Below are positions 24,722-33,105 of a DNA stretch of 64,000 nt, in pieces; position 1 is the stretch's first letter; each line of letters begins with the position of its first letter. The position numbers and the translations under genes are program-made. The notes under the pieces are model-generated. The model was not told the origin of the DNA. It saw nothing but the letters and a program-made list of their open reading frames with translations, and searched no databases. The stretch is from NCBI RefSeq assembly GCF_000170895.1, contig NZ_ABCS01000039.1, positions 18,304 through 82,303 of the forward strand, in the 5' to 3' direction. The stretch comes from Plesiocystis pacifica SIR-1 (lineage in GTDB: Bacteria; Myxococcota_A; Polyangia; Nannocystales; Nannocystaceae).

Positions 24722-25297
24722 CTAGCGTCGCTCGGCGAGGACGACTCGCGAGTCGGCGTCGCCTTCGACATCCGCCGTGCACACCGTGAAATGGCGGCGG
24801 CGCGCGGGCCCGTGGGCACGGACATCGTCGACGCAGTAGCTCCCCGCGCCGCAGTCCTCGTCGCGGGTGCACGCGACATCGTCAGGCGCGACGCAGCGAT
24901 CCCGCGCGCACAGCAGGTCGCCCTCGCACTCGTGGTCGGCGATGCAGTGCGCGCACGCGCCGTCGATGCAGGCGCGCCCGTCCGCGCAGGTCTCGGAGCG
25001 CTCGCAGGCCTGGGCGTACTCGGGATCGACGGCCTTGCGAAGGCCCGGAGGACGCGCGCTCGACTCTCGCTCCCCAGACTCCGCCAGCGAACGCGTTGGC
25101 GAGTGCGGTCGATGTGCGGCGAGGCGGGAGCGGTGCGCGTGCCCGTGGCGCGGCGGAGCCTCGCGCGCGTGATCGTGATCGCCGTGTTCGGTGACCGCGG
25201 CGGGTTCGTTGCCCGCGCCGACACCCGCGACCCACCCGAGCAGTCCGCACAGGCCAAACACGAGCACGGCGCCAAGGGTGCGGTGCGGGTCGAGCAT
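24722..25297 (-). CDS. Exported His-rich, Cys-rich protein
   Basis: This 191-residue protein starts at ATG 25297, which overlaps the upstream stop by one base (TGATG). Residues 8-25 are a signal/anchor helix. A His-rich stretch follows (HGDHDHAREAPPRHGHAH), and then a dense run of cysteine pairs (CADGRACIDGACAHC, CTRDEDCGAGSYC) resembling disulfide-rich secreted modules of myxobacteria. Metal binding by the histidines is possible. It is the third gene of the metallopeptidase operon. Confidence 0.75.
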   Translation of the reverse strand: MLDPHRTLGAVLVFGLCGLLGWVAGVGAGNEPAAVTEHGDHDHAREAPPRHGHAHRSRLAAHRPHSPTRSLAESGERESSARPPGLRKAVDPEYAQACERSETCADGRACIDGACAHCIADHECEGDLLCARDRCVAPDDVACTRDEDCGAGSYCVDDVRAHGPARRRHFTVCTADVEGDADSRVVLAERR

Positions 25298-26496
25298 CAG
25301 AAATGCCCCATGCAGTTGTTGAAGTAGGGCGTCGAGACGTTGATCCCGCGCAGGGCGTTGAACTGCGTGGCGAACTCCCACTGGTGGAAGCTGTCCATGT
25401 CGCTCGCGGCCGAGTCGGCCTGGCCCCAGTTATCACCCGCGGGCAGCGAGTCGATCATCTCGTAGATGTCGTAGAGGTTGGCGTCGACGGAGTCGTTGGA
25501 GTCGATGATGTCCCAAAAGAAGCGGGTCGTGGCCACGCGCGTGCGCGAGTTGTTGGGCCCGCTCATCCCGCACGAGCCGTCGGCGGTCTCCATGTCCAGG
25601 TCGGGGTCGGTGGTGCACTCGTCGGTCGCCTCGTACATGCACAGCCGCGGCTCGTTCGAGCTCGACAACGACCAGTAGGCTCCGACGGCGACCAGGTCGG
25701 CGAGGGCCTCGCTGATGGCGAAGCCTCGCCACTCGTGGGACTCGGGCGAGTGCCCCGAGTTCGAGTTGTAGCCCCAGCCGTTGTGGCTGTTGCGCGGCTT
25801 GGCGAGGTAGTCGGCGATGTGCCCGGCCTCGTGCGCGGCGTTGATGGTGTTGGTCCGGTTGAAGCCCATCTGGATCCGCTTTTGGGCGCCGTTGGCCCAC
25901 CCGCCCGAGTCGGGGTGGTCGTAGAGGACCTTGATGCCGGTGAACCGGGACTGCATCAGCCCCGACTTCTTGAGGAAGCCGTAGTAGGAGCGCTGCATCA
26001 CGTCGTAGAGCGAGGTGAAGCCGTAGGCCGGCACGTTGACCGTGCCGACCGACTGGTTCGACAGCTGGGGGTTCACGGACTTGCGGTAGTACCAGCGGTC
26101 CGTCCCGTTGTTTTGGTAGACGATGAAGCGCTGGTTCTTGTCCTCGAAGCGGAAGTAGACGTAGAGGTTCGAGGGCGTCCCCGAGCTCGACCAGCTGCAC
26201 TCGAAGTCGCCGTTTTTGTCGGTGCCGCACGAGCCGAGGTAGTTGAAGTTTCCGTCGCGGACCTCGAGCCGGGCGTGCCGCAGGGGCTGGGCGGTGTCGT
26301 AGTCGGTGCTGTCGTACTTCGAGCCCGCGCAGTCCATGGACGCGCTGTCGCAGTAGCCGCCCGTGCGTTGGGTGAAGGTGAAGCGCCCTTCGATGACGCC
26401 GGACGCGGCCGAGGCCTCCGCGCCCCACAGCGCGGCGACCAGGCCGACGCCGAGGGCGGCGCAGGTGCGGGCCTTGCGGTTGCCGAGGGCGGTCAT
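25297..26496 (-). CDS. Secreted metallopeptidase-like protein (HEAGH)
   Basis: This 399-residue exported protein has signal peptide residues 1-31 (ending GAEASAASG). An N-terminal beta-rich domain with paired cysteines precedes a zincin-like core: HEAGH at 222-226 and SEALADL with Glu263 as a plausible third ligand, the order expected of gluzincins. Family assignment beyond that is not possible by eye. It is joined to the upstream gene by ATGA (26493-26496) and to the downstream gene by TGATG. Likely role: extracellular proteolysis. Confidence 0.72.
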   Translation of the reverse strand: MTALGNRKARTCAALGVGLVAALWGAEASAASGVIEGRFTFTQRTGGYCDSASMDCAGSKYDSTDYDTAQPLRHARLEVRDGNFNYLGSCGTDKNGDFECSWSSSGTPSNLYVYFRFEDKNQRFIVYQNNGTDRWYYRKSVNPQLSNQSVGTVNVPAYGFTSLYDVMQRSYYGFLKKSGLMQSRFTGIKVLYDHPDSGGWANGAQKRIQMGFNRTNTINAAHEAGHIADYLAKPRNSHNGWGYNSNSGHSPESHEWRGFAISEALADLVAVGAYWSLSSSNEPRLCMYEATDECTTDPDLDMETADGSCGMSGPNNSRTRVATTRFFWDIIDSNDSVDANLYDIYEMIDSLPAGDNWGQADSAASDMDSFHQWEFATQFNALRGINVSTPYFNNCMGHF

Positions 26497-27047
26497 CGGG
26501 CACCTCCGATCTCGCCGGTCACGTCGGCGGGCTGGATCGCGGCGAGCCAGGCGTTGTCGTCGGCGGTCGTCGTGCGGCCGTCGACGATCTCGACCCGCCA
26601 CTCGATCAGGCCGCGGTCCGTGCGGTCCTCGTCGCGCGCCCCGAGGGGGGCCGCGGTGAACTCGAGCTCGAGGGTGTAGAAGCCGTCGGGGACCTCGAAG
26701 CGCGGGGCGTGGGAGAACTCGGCTCCGCGCTCGATCCGGGCCTCGACGGCCTCGCTGCGCTCGAGCACGGCGCGGTCGGGGCCGAGCAACGTGGGGTGGA
26801 AGCTCAGGGCCACGGGGCCCTCGCTGATGTTCTGCAGGGTCAGCTCGGGGCCGGGGACCCGGGACAGCAGCTCGTGGCCGGTGTCGGCCTCGACGGGGTC
26901 GGCGCTGGGGCTCGGCTGGGGAGCAGGCATGCCGGACGCGGGCAGGGCGTGCAGGCCACAGCCGATGGCGAAGCCGAGCAGGCCGACGAGCGCGAGGGGA
27001 CGCAGACTGGATGAGTCTGTGGAGACGAGTGGTTGTTTGCGGTTCAT
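26493..27047 (-). CDS. Exported protein of the metallopeptidase operon
   Basis: This 184-residue protein starts at ATG 27047 after an AGGAG ribosome site. It has a signal segment LALVGLLGFAIGCGLHAL (possible lipoprotein Cys). The remainder is a beta-sandwich-like domain (SFHPTLLGPDR, FYTLELEFTAAPLG). No known family. As the first gene of the operon it may be an inhibitor, chaperone or substrate-binding partner of the peptidase, which is inference from position only. Confidence 0.65.
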   Translation of the reverse strand: MNRKQPLVSTDSSSLRPLALVGLLGFAIGCGLHALPASGMPAPQPSPSADPVEADTGHELLSRVPGPELTLQNISEGPVALSFHPTLLGPDRAVLERSEAVEARIERGAEFSHAPRFEVPDGFYTLELEFTAAPLGARDEDRTDRGLIEWRVEIVDGRTTTADDNAWLAAIQPADVTGEIGGAR

Positions 27048-27080
27048 GGGGACTCCTCCGCGAGCGGTCGACGCTCGGCG

Positions 27081-27103
27081 GACATCGGGGCAATACCGAT
27101 GTC
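27081..27103 (-). promoter_or_regulatory. Inverted repeat in the operon leader
   Basis: GACATCGG and CCGATGTC are exact complements separated by 7 nt, 34-56 nt upstream of ATG 27047. This could be an operator or a leader hairpin. Confidence 0.4.
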
Positions 27104-27133
27104 GCGCGCATGGATTAACGGCGGGGGAGCTTT

Positions 27134-27230
27134 CTGAGTCGTGGACGTGGGGCAGGGAGGGCGTGGCGTCGTCCACGACGGCTAAAGTAGACAGAGGGTT
27201 GGCCAAACTCGTTTTGGCCGACCCTCTGAG
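27134..27230 (-). repeat. Hairpin-headed repeat element, copy B
   Basis: On the minus strand CTCAGAGGGTCGGCCAAA pairs with TTTGGCC(A)ACCCTCT around a 5-nt loop. The conserved tail follows, GTCTACTTTAGCCGTCG then GGACGACGCCACGCCCTCC and CTGCCCCACGTCCACGACTCAG (read in parts). CTGAG lies at both ends (27134-27138 and 27226-27230), 92 bp apart. It sits upstream of and in the same direction as the metallopeptidase operon. The remaining 27231-27357 shows no recognisable gene. Confidence 0.7.
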
Positions 27231-27357
27231 TGGCCCTCGATGACGTGCGCGAGCACGACGAGACACTCGACGAAGTCGGCACTGGGGTGCCGTCTCCGTC
27301 GAGCGTCCTCGGGGTCTTTCGTTTGTTGGTGCAGCGGTCGGCGGGTCGACCGGCCGA

Positions 27358-28002
27358 CTAGAGCTCGCCCTCGGCCTTGGCGGCCAGGCCGACGAGGGTG
27401 CCCATGCCCCGCTCGTTGCTGGCGAAGTCCTTCCACGCGGCGGCGGTGGTCAGCGCGGCGACCTCGGCGTCGAGGCCGAGCTCGGCCTGGAGCGCCTTGA
27501 CCTGCTCCTCGCTCATGTGATCGAGGTGGGCGGTGTAGCCCTTGCCGAGCACGCGGCGGCAGTTCTCACAGGTGACGTGGCGGATGTAGAGGGTCTCACC
27601 GACGGCGGAGATGGCCAGGTAGGTCTTGCGCTCGGTGTCCGTGCCCTCTTGGTAGAACAGCTTCTCGGCAGACTCGGGCACCTTGACCCTGTCGACGGGG
27701 CCGCTGAAGGCCGCGAGCTTGCCGTCCTCGGTGCAGTAGTTGGCGCCGCCCTCGGGGGCCTCGGCGGGGCACTCGGCCAGGCTCGGGGCCTCGGCGCGGG
27801 CGGGATCGCTGTCGGCGTCCTCCTCCGGGGTGGTCTCGGTGGCGGTGTCGGGCTTGGCCTCGTCGGCGTCGCTGCCGTCGGTGTTGGGCTTGCTGGTGTC
27901 GCTCCCCGAGCCCTTCTTGACGTGGACGACGCAGGCCGTCAGCGCGAGGGGGAGCAAGAGGGCCAGGGAGGCGAGCGCGGTGCGGGTGGGGGAGAGGCGC
28001 AT
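27358..28002 (-). CDS. Lipoprotein with CENC motif
   Basis: This 214-residue lipoprotein (signal to Cys24, LTAC) has an acidic Asp/Glu/Thr-rich spacer to about residue 70 and then a small globular domain containing VTCENCRRVLG. The CxxC pair could bind metal or form a disulfide. Start ATG 28002 has TAGGCT six bases upstream. Function unknown. Confidence 0.72.
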   Translation of the reverse strand: MRLSPTRTALASLALLLPLALTACVVHVKKGSGSDTSKPNTDGSDADEAKPDTATETTPEEDADSDPARAEAPSLAECPAEAPEGGANYCTEDGKLAAFSGPVDRVKVPESAEKLFYQEGTDTERKTYLAISAVGETLYIRHVTCENCRRVLGKGYTAHLDHMSEEQVKALQAELGLDAEVAALTTAAAWKDFASNERGMGTLVGLAAKAEGEL

Positions 28003-28373
28003 GCGCGCAGCCTACCCCTGCGGCCTTCGAGGATCCACGGGGTCAAATCAGCACAGTTGGAGTCAATCGTTAATGATGATCGGCGTGCTCATCCGCTGGC
28101 GATCGGGATCCGAGCGTCGCCGCTGGCGACCGGCTCCAGGTCCGCCTCGGCGGCCCTCCGCCGGGCCTGGCTGGCGGGTCATCGAGGGCCCCGCTGCGGA
28201 TGAATTGGTCGACCGATCAGTTTACGGCGTTAAATGAGCGCCCCCAAAAAATCGGCAGAAAAATCAAATTTTGTCTTGATCGGGAGGAGGTGAGTCGTCT
28301 AACAAAGAGGTGGGAGATGTAGGATAAGTCAGTACAGCTCGCACAGTAGCTGACACGTCATACAGAAAACGAC
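28003..28373. other. 371-bp divergent intergenic region, partly A+T-rich
   Basis: This region separates the CENC lipoprotein from the secreted-protein cassette. It contains a GGTCGACC palindrome near 28207, an A+T-rich stretch at 28230-28285, a purine-rich run GGGAGGAGG near 28282, and a possible -10 TAGGAT at 28320-28325 for the downstream operon. No reading frame stands out. Confidence 0.45.
28009..28014 (-). promoter_or_regulatory. TAGGCT hexamer 6 nt before an ATG start
   Basis: On the minus strand TAGGCT-GCGCGC-ATG (start at 28002), the same arrangement as at 40819-40824. It implies a leaderless transcript. Confidence 0.4.
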
Positions 28374-30113
28374 ATGACCACCAAAACCGCACTTGGAGCC
28401 CTCGGAGCCACGATTTTGCTGCTTTCCGCCTGTACTGGAGAGGACGGCGTGGACTCCGCCGAGTTCGGCGGGGATGACGCTGGCGAGACCGGAGCGAGCG
28501 ACGAGGGCGCAGACGCGGGCGCTGCCGATGGCGGCGGTTCGGCGGACGAGGGCACTGATCCCGAGGGCGGGGAGGGCGACGAACAGGCCGAGGCGATCTG
28601 CGCGGCGCTGAGCTTCGACAACATCCTCGACGAGGCCGCGTGCGTGCGGATCCAGGGGCAGAGTGTCGAGCTCGCGGCGGCCGACGAGGTCGAGCTGTGC
28701 CGCCGGTTGTGGATCGACCTGTTGGGCTCCTCGCCCACGGACCACGACTACGAGGAGTCGTGCAAGTGGCGGAGCACCGAGGCCATCGTCGACGACTTCA
28801 TGAGCCGGCCGGACTACGTCCGCCTCGGCCAGCGCCACTGGGCCGACGTGTTCCACTTCACCTCGGCGATCGCTCGCTGGCAGGACATCGCCGACCTCGA
28901 CGCGAAGGCCGGGGAGCTCTACACCGGCGAGACCTCCCTGGGCGAGTTCGCCGTCGAGGCGACGACCCACCCGGCCTTCCTCGGTCGCTGGGACGGCCTC
29001 GATCTGGTCGCCTACAGCTTCCTGGCCTTCCTGGGCCGCGACGCCAACCCGGCCGAGCGCGTGGCCCTGATGCCGCTGTGGCGGATGTGGGACGAGCGCG
29101 ACACGCCCGATCCTTTCCAGGCCAACGCGCGCGGGGTGGTCCTCGACACCCGCCAGTGCGCCGCGCCCTTCACCGGCCAGTGCCACAGCGAGCTGTGGGG
29201 CGACGAGGCCGTGGTCATCGAGACGCCGGTGCCTGGCGACATGGACCCCAACGGCGCCAACGTCATCCCCCACGCCCAGCTCAGCGCCTCGCAGCTCGGC
29301 GTGCTGCGCCGCCCCGGTGAGCTCATCGCCGCCCACGAGGCCTTCTACGAGAGCTTCGTCGACGACACCCTCGAGCGCTACTTCGGCTACGACCTCGGCT
29401 CGGAGCTGCCGGCGGTGCGCCAGCGCCTGGTCGCGCTCATGGTCGAGACCGGCGGCGACGTCGTGGCCCTCGAGCGGACCATCCTGACCTCGCAGCTCTA
29501 CGGCGCGAGCAACGAGTACGCCGAGGCCGTCGACGAGAACGAGGACCACTGGGATCCGCCCTACTGGCACGGCCCGCTCAAGCTCATGGACGCCGAGGTC
29601 TGGCTGACGACCGCGGCCAAGCTGACCGGCGTCGACCTGGGCCACTGCGACCACCGCTACCCCGAGGTCCAAAGCGGCGCGTCTGGGATGCACCCCCACG
29701 ACTACCCGCTGACCGCCGAGGGCACCCCGGACTACGGCTTCCGCGACCGCGCGGCCCTGCTCGGCGGCTGCCCGGATCAGGTCGACGCCCTCCGCGAGCT
29801 GCGGACCGGGCTGATCGCGGCCCTGACCCAGGCGACGATCACCGAGGAGCTGTGCGGCCTGGCCACGGAGAGCTCGCCGATCTTCCCCCTGGGCGTCATC
29901 GAGGACCCCAGCGACAAGACCGAGGACGCGCTGCGCGTCGCCGCCGACCAGGTCTACGCCTCGGCCCTGGTCAAGCCCATCCCGGCCGACGCCATGGACG
30001 GGGTCATGGCCGGCGTGGATCTGTGCCGCGACGACCTCAACTGCACGCCGACCGCCTTCGCCACCGAGACCTGCCGGCTGGTGCTCAAGTCCGCCGACCT
30101 GATCGCCTACTGA
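28374..30113 (+). CDS. Lipoprotein resembling DUF1549-type proteins of DUF1501 cassettes
   Basis: This 579-residue lipoprotein (signal to Cys20, LLSAC) has an acidic Gly/Asp/Glu spacer to residue 73. The body carries segments such as LCRRLWIDLLGSSPT and YSFLAFLGRDANPAERVALM that recall the DUF1549/DUF1592-like proteins which accompany DUF1501 proteins in planctomycetes and myxobacteria. No heme motif is present. It is the first of four genes with 50-60 bp spacers of similar pyrimidine-rich sequence. Location: cell surface or periplasm. Confidence 0.7.
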   Translation: MTTKTALGALGATILLLSACTGEDGVDSAEFGGDDAGETGASDEGADAGAADGGGSADEGTDPEGGEGDEQAEAICAALSFDNILDEAACVRIQGQSVELAAADEVELCRRLWIDLLGSSPTDHDYEESCKWRSTEAIVDDFMSRPDYVRLGQRHWADVFHFTSAIARWQDIADLDAKAGELYTGETSLGEFAVEATTHPAFLGRWDGLDLVAYSFLAFLGRDANPAERVALMPLWRMWDERDTPDPFQANARGVVLDTRQCAAPFTGQCHSELWGDEAVVIETPVPGDMDPNGANVIPHAQLSASQLGVLRRPGELIAAHEAFYESFVDDTLERYFGYDLGSELPAVRQRLVALMVETGGDVVALERTILTSQLYGASNEYAEAVDENEDHWDPPYWHGPLKLMDAEVWLTTAAKLTGVDLGHCDHRYPEVQSGASGMHPHDYPLTAEGTPDYGFRDRAALLGGCPDQVDALRELRTGLIAALTQATITEELCGLATESSPIFPLGVIEDPSDKTEDALRVAADQVYASALVKPIPADAMDGVMAGVDLCRDDLNCTPTAFATETCRLVLKSADLIAY

Positions 30114-30168
30114 GCTCGACCGACCTTCGCCCGACTTCCGACCGACCGCCCGCTTTGGAGAACCCGCC

Positions 30169-31572
30169 ATGTCCGCCCAGTCCAAGCCCACCCGCAAGCC
30201 CCTGCTGACCTCTCGCCGCGACTTCATGCGCGTCGGCGTGGGGGGCCTGGCCGCGGCCTCGGCCGCGCCCTTCATCTGGACGCCGAAGCTGAGCAAGGCC
30301 GCCGAGCTGCCCGCGAGCAAGGACAACTACGTCCTGGTCATCAACCTCAACGGCGGCGGGCGGACGGTGCCGATGTTCAACGCCAACGTCGACTCGCGCT
30401 GGAACCCCTACGGCTCCCAGCTTGGCGCCGAGGGGACCCACTGGACCGTCGGCGGCGTGTTCCAGGCCGAGGCCTACGCCGACAGCGTGCCCGTGCTCGG
30501 CTTCGAGGTGCCCTCGCTGCCGCAGATCAGCAACGAGCTCGCCGTCCTCACCACCATCGACCACGTCCCCGGCGCGGCCACGGGCATCGGCAACCACGCC
30601 ACGGCGCGCAACGTGATCTCGAGCGGGCGCGAGGCCGGCGGCCCGGGCCTGATGTCGATGATCTACCACGGCCACCACAAGTACAACGTCGGCGTCGGCC
30701 AGCCCGCCTTCCCGCCCGTGGTCATCGGCACCGGCGGGGCGACGCTGCCCTTCGGCACGCCCTACGAGTCCATCGCCCCGGTGATGGTGCCCAGCTACTC
30801 GGAGTTCGCCGCCCAGTCGGGGGACAACGGCGGCTCCCAGCCCGAGTGGGCCCGGACCCTCGAGGAGTCCCTCGACGGCGCCGCGGCCCTGCGCCGGAGC
30901 AACCGCGACCGCGCCCTGCTCGAGCGCATCCGCAAGGGCAAGGGCAACGTCGAGGCCTTCAAGGCCGTGTTCACCCACCCGACCATCGACGTCGAGGGCT
31001 CCCTCGACGCGGGCATGCACGGCGTCACCAACCGCATGCTCGAGGCCTGCCTGGGCACCAGCAGCCTGGGCCGCGACCTGGCCCTGGCGCTGCGTTTCAT
31101 GGGCTTTGGCTCGGCGGCGGTGCTCGTCGAGAGCCGGGGCTGGGACACGCACAGCAACGAGATGGCCTCCTACGAGGCCAACGCCGACGACGTCGCCCGG
31201 GCGCTGTCGGGGCTGCGCGTGGCCCTGCAGCTCATGGAGCACCCCGAGGGCGGCAGCTACTGGGATCGCACGCTGATCACCATCACCTCGGAGTTCGGCC
31301 GCGACAACGTCATGGGCGGCGGCTTCAACTCGGGCGGCGGCTCGGACCACACCGGCGGCCCCGGCTCGCGCAACCAGGCCTTCCCCTACATGGGCGGACT
31401 CGTCAGCCAGGCGGGCCAGCAGTTCGGCGCGACCCACCCCGCGACCATGGAGGTCGAGGCGGGCGAGCCGGCCTTCTCCACCATCTCGCACATGGCCATG
31501 ATGCTCGCCGTGCTCGAGATTGACCCCGAGCCCTACTTCCCCGGGATCGAGCCGCTGACGGCGATCTTCTAG
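30169..31572 (+). CDS. DUF1501 family protein with Tat signal
   Basis: This 467-residue protein has a twin-arginine signal, SRRDFMRVG with Arg16-Arg17, so it is exported folded and may hold a cofactor. The body contains the DUF1501 (sulfatase/alkaline phosphatase-like fold) features: INLNGGGR near the start, VESRGWDTHSNEM and ITITSEFGRDNVMGGG. Members form pairs with DUF1549-like proteins, as here. Function of the family is not established; hydrolase or surface roles are proposed. Confidence 0.9.
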   Translation: MSAQSKPTRKPLLTSRRDFMRVGVGGLAAASAAPFIWTPKLSKAAELPASKDNYVLVINLNGGGRTVPMFNANVDSRWNPYGSQLGAEGTHWTVGGVFQAEAYADSVPVLGFEVPSLPQISNELAVLTTIDHVPGAATGIGNHATARNVISSGREAGGPGLMSMIYHGHHKYNVGVGQPAFPPVVIGTGGATLPFGTPYESIAPVMVPSYSEFAAQSGDNGGSQPEWARTLEESLDGAAALRRSNRDRALLERIRKGKGNVEAFKAVFTHPTIDVEGSLDAGMHGVTNRMLEACLGTSSLGRDLALALRFMGFGSAAVLVESRGWDTHSNEMASYEANADDVARALSGLRVALQLMEHPEGGSYWDRTLITITSEFGRDNVMGGGFNSGGGSDHTGGPGSRNQAFPYMGGLVSQAGQQFGATHPATMEVEAGEPAFSTISHMAMMLAVLEIDPEPYFPGIEPLTAIF

Positions 31573-31625
31573 ACCGCGCCGGACCCCTCCACCTGCCGAC
31601 CCTTTCGCGCCGAGAGATCGAGACG

Positions 31626-33044
31626 ATGACCGCCAAGCCCTCCCTGCTGCTCTCCCTGACCACCCTCAGCACCCTGGCCCTGCTCGCAACCCTGGCCAAC
31701 GGCTGCGCCGCGCCCGAGAGCGAGGACGCGGTCCTGCTCGGCGAGGGCGAGACCGGAGCCGCGGACGGGGAGGCCGGCGAGGACGCGGGCGATGACGGCG
31801 ACGGGGACGAGGGCTCCGGCGGGGAGGAGGGCTCGGGCATGCACGAGGCCGTCGAGGAGGCCATGGCGCTGTTCCCCGACTACCCCACGCTGCACGGCGA
31901 GGTCATCACCCGGACCTGCACGCCCAACGAGGGCGTGTGCCACAACCAAAAAGAGTACCCGGACCTGCGCACCCCCTCGTCGATGCTGGCGACCATCGGC
32001 CAGCGCTGCAACCTCGACAAGGACGACATCACCGACACCTTCGACGGCTGCGAGCCCGTGGGCGATCGCGTGGTCGTGGACCTGACCCCGCCGCCGCTGC
32101 CGGACCCGGTGCAGGAGGGGGACGACCCGAACCTTCCCCCGGAGGAGCCGACCCCCGTCGAGCCCGTGCTCGTGACCGCCGAGGTCGCCTACGTCGAGTT
32201 CATCACCGACGCCGAGGGCACCCCGGTGTCCGCCGCCGTGCACCTGCGCGAGGCCATCCCCAGCGAGCTCTACGCGGGCGAGCCCCAGGCCGTGACCTTC
32301 GAGCGCGAGACGGAGTCGGGGGCCCTGGCCGTGGGCGCGCTGAGCTCGGTGGTCTGGCAGCCCTACGGGCAGGTGCTCGAGATCGCCGACCTGAGCCTGC
32401 TGACCGACGCCGAGCTCAACCTGCTCGAGAGCGCCCTGGTCGGCGGCGACCCCAACCGCAACGGGACCTTCGGCGCCGACGACCCCTACGCCCTCGTCGA
32501 GCCCGGCGACACGGCGCGCTCTTACCTGCTCCAGCGCCTCCAGGGCAACGTGCCCGGCAGCCCGATGCCCCTGGCCAACCAGCCCCTGAGCTCCGCCGAG
32601 GTCATCGCCCTGGCGTGCTGGATCGAGAGCACCGCGGGGGAGGGCGCGGCCGAGGACCTGGGCCTGGCTATCGACTACGCCAACTGCGACTTCGCCCAGA
32701 CCTTCGGCGGCGGGGCGGTCAGCGGCGGCCACAGCCTCAGCGAGGACGTCCAGCCGATCCTCGATCAGAGCTGCGCCTTCGGGGGCTGCCACGGCGGCAC
32801 CCAGCCGGCCGCCGACCTCGACCTGAGCGCGGGCAAGGCTTACGACGCGCTGCTCGGCGGCTCGGCCCAGAACCCGGGCCAGGCCCTCGTCGAGCCCGGC
32901 AACCCGACCAACAGCTACCTGATGACCAAGCTGACCGGCAACGGCCTGTCGGGGGTGCAGATGCCCAAGGGCGGCGACCCCCTCGACGAGACCTCGATCG
33001 GGATCGTCCGCCAGTGGATCATCGAGGGCGCCGCCAACGACTGA
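31626..33044 (+). CDS. Cytochrome-like lipoprotein (two C-x(n)-CH motifs)
   Basis: This 472-residue lipoprotein (Cys27) has an acidic spacer and two putative heme-attachment-like sites: CTPNEGVCH near residue 98 and CAFGGCHGG near 383. The latter sits in a planctomycete-type cytochrome C-like domain (SEDVQPILDQSC, later NSYLMTKLTG and GVQMPKGG). The spacing is C-x6-CH and C-x4-CH rather than C-xx-CH, so heme binding is uncertain. Third gene of the cassette. Confidence 0.75.
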   Translation: MTAKPSLLLSLTTLSTLALLATLANGCAAPESEDAVLLGEGETGAADGEAGEDAGDDGDGDEGSGGEEGSGMHEAVEEAMALFPDYPTLHGEVITRTCTPNEGVCHNQKEYPDLRTPSSMLATIGQRCNLDKDDITDTFDGCEPVGDRVVVDLTPPPLPDPVQEGDDPNLPPEEPTPVEPVLVTAEVAYVEFITDAEGTPVSAAVHLREAIPSELYAGEPQAVTFERETESGALAVGALSSVVWQPYGQVLEIADLSLLTDAELNLLESALVGGDPNRNGTFGADDPYALVEPGDTARSYLLQRLQGNVPGSPMPLANQPLSSAEVIALACWIESTAGEGAAEDLGLAIDYANCDFAQTFGGGAVSGGHSLSEDVQPILDQSCAFGGCHGGTQPAADLDLSAGKAYDALLGGSAQNPGQALVEPGNPTNSYLMTKLTGNGLSGVQMPKGGDPLDETSIGIVRQWIIEGAAND

Positions 33045-33105
33045 GCCACCCCCACGCTTCTCCGACCTCCGACCCCCGACCCCACGCACCCCGAGGAACT
33101 TCGCC

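Noticed and set aside
27182..27436. Minus-strand frame between repeat copy B and the CENC lipoprotein
   Set aside because: Arg/His-rich composition and overlap with the neighbouring gene; no recognisable domain.
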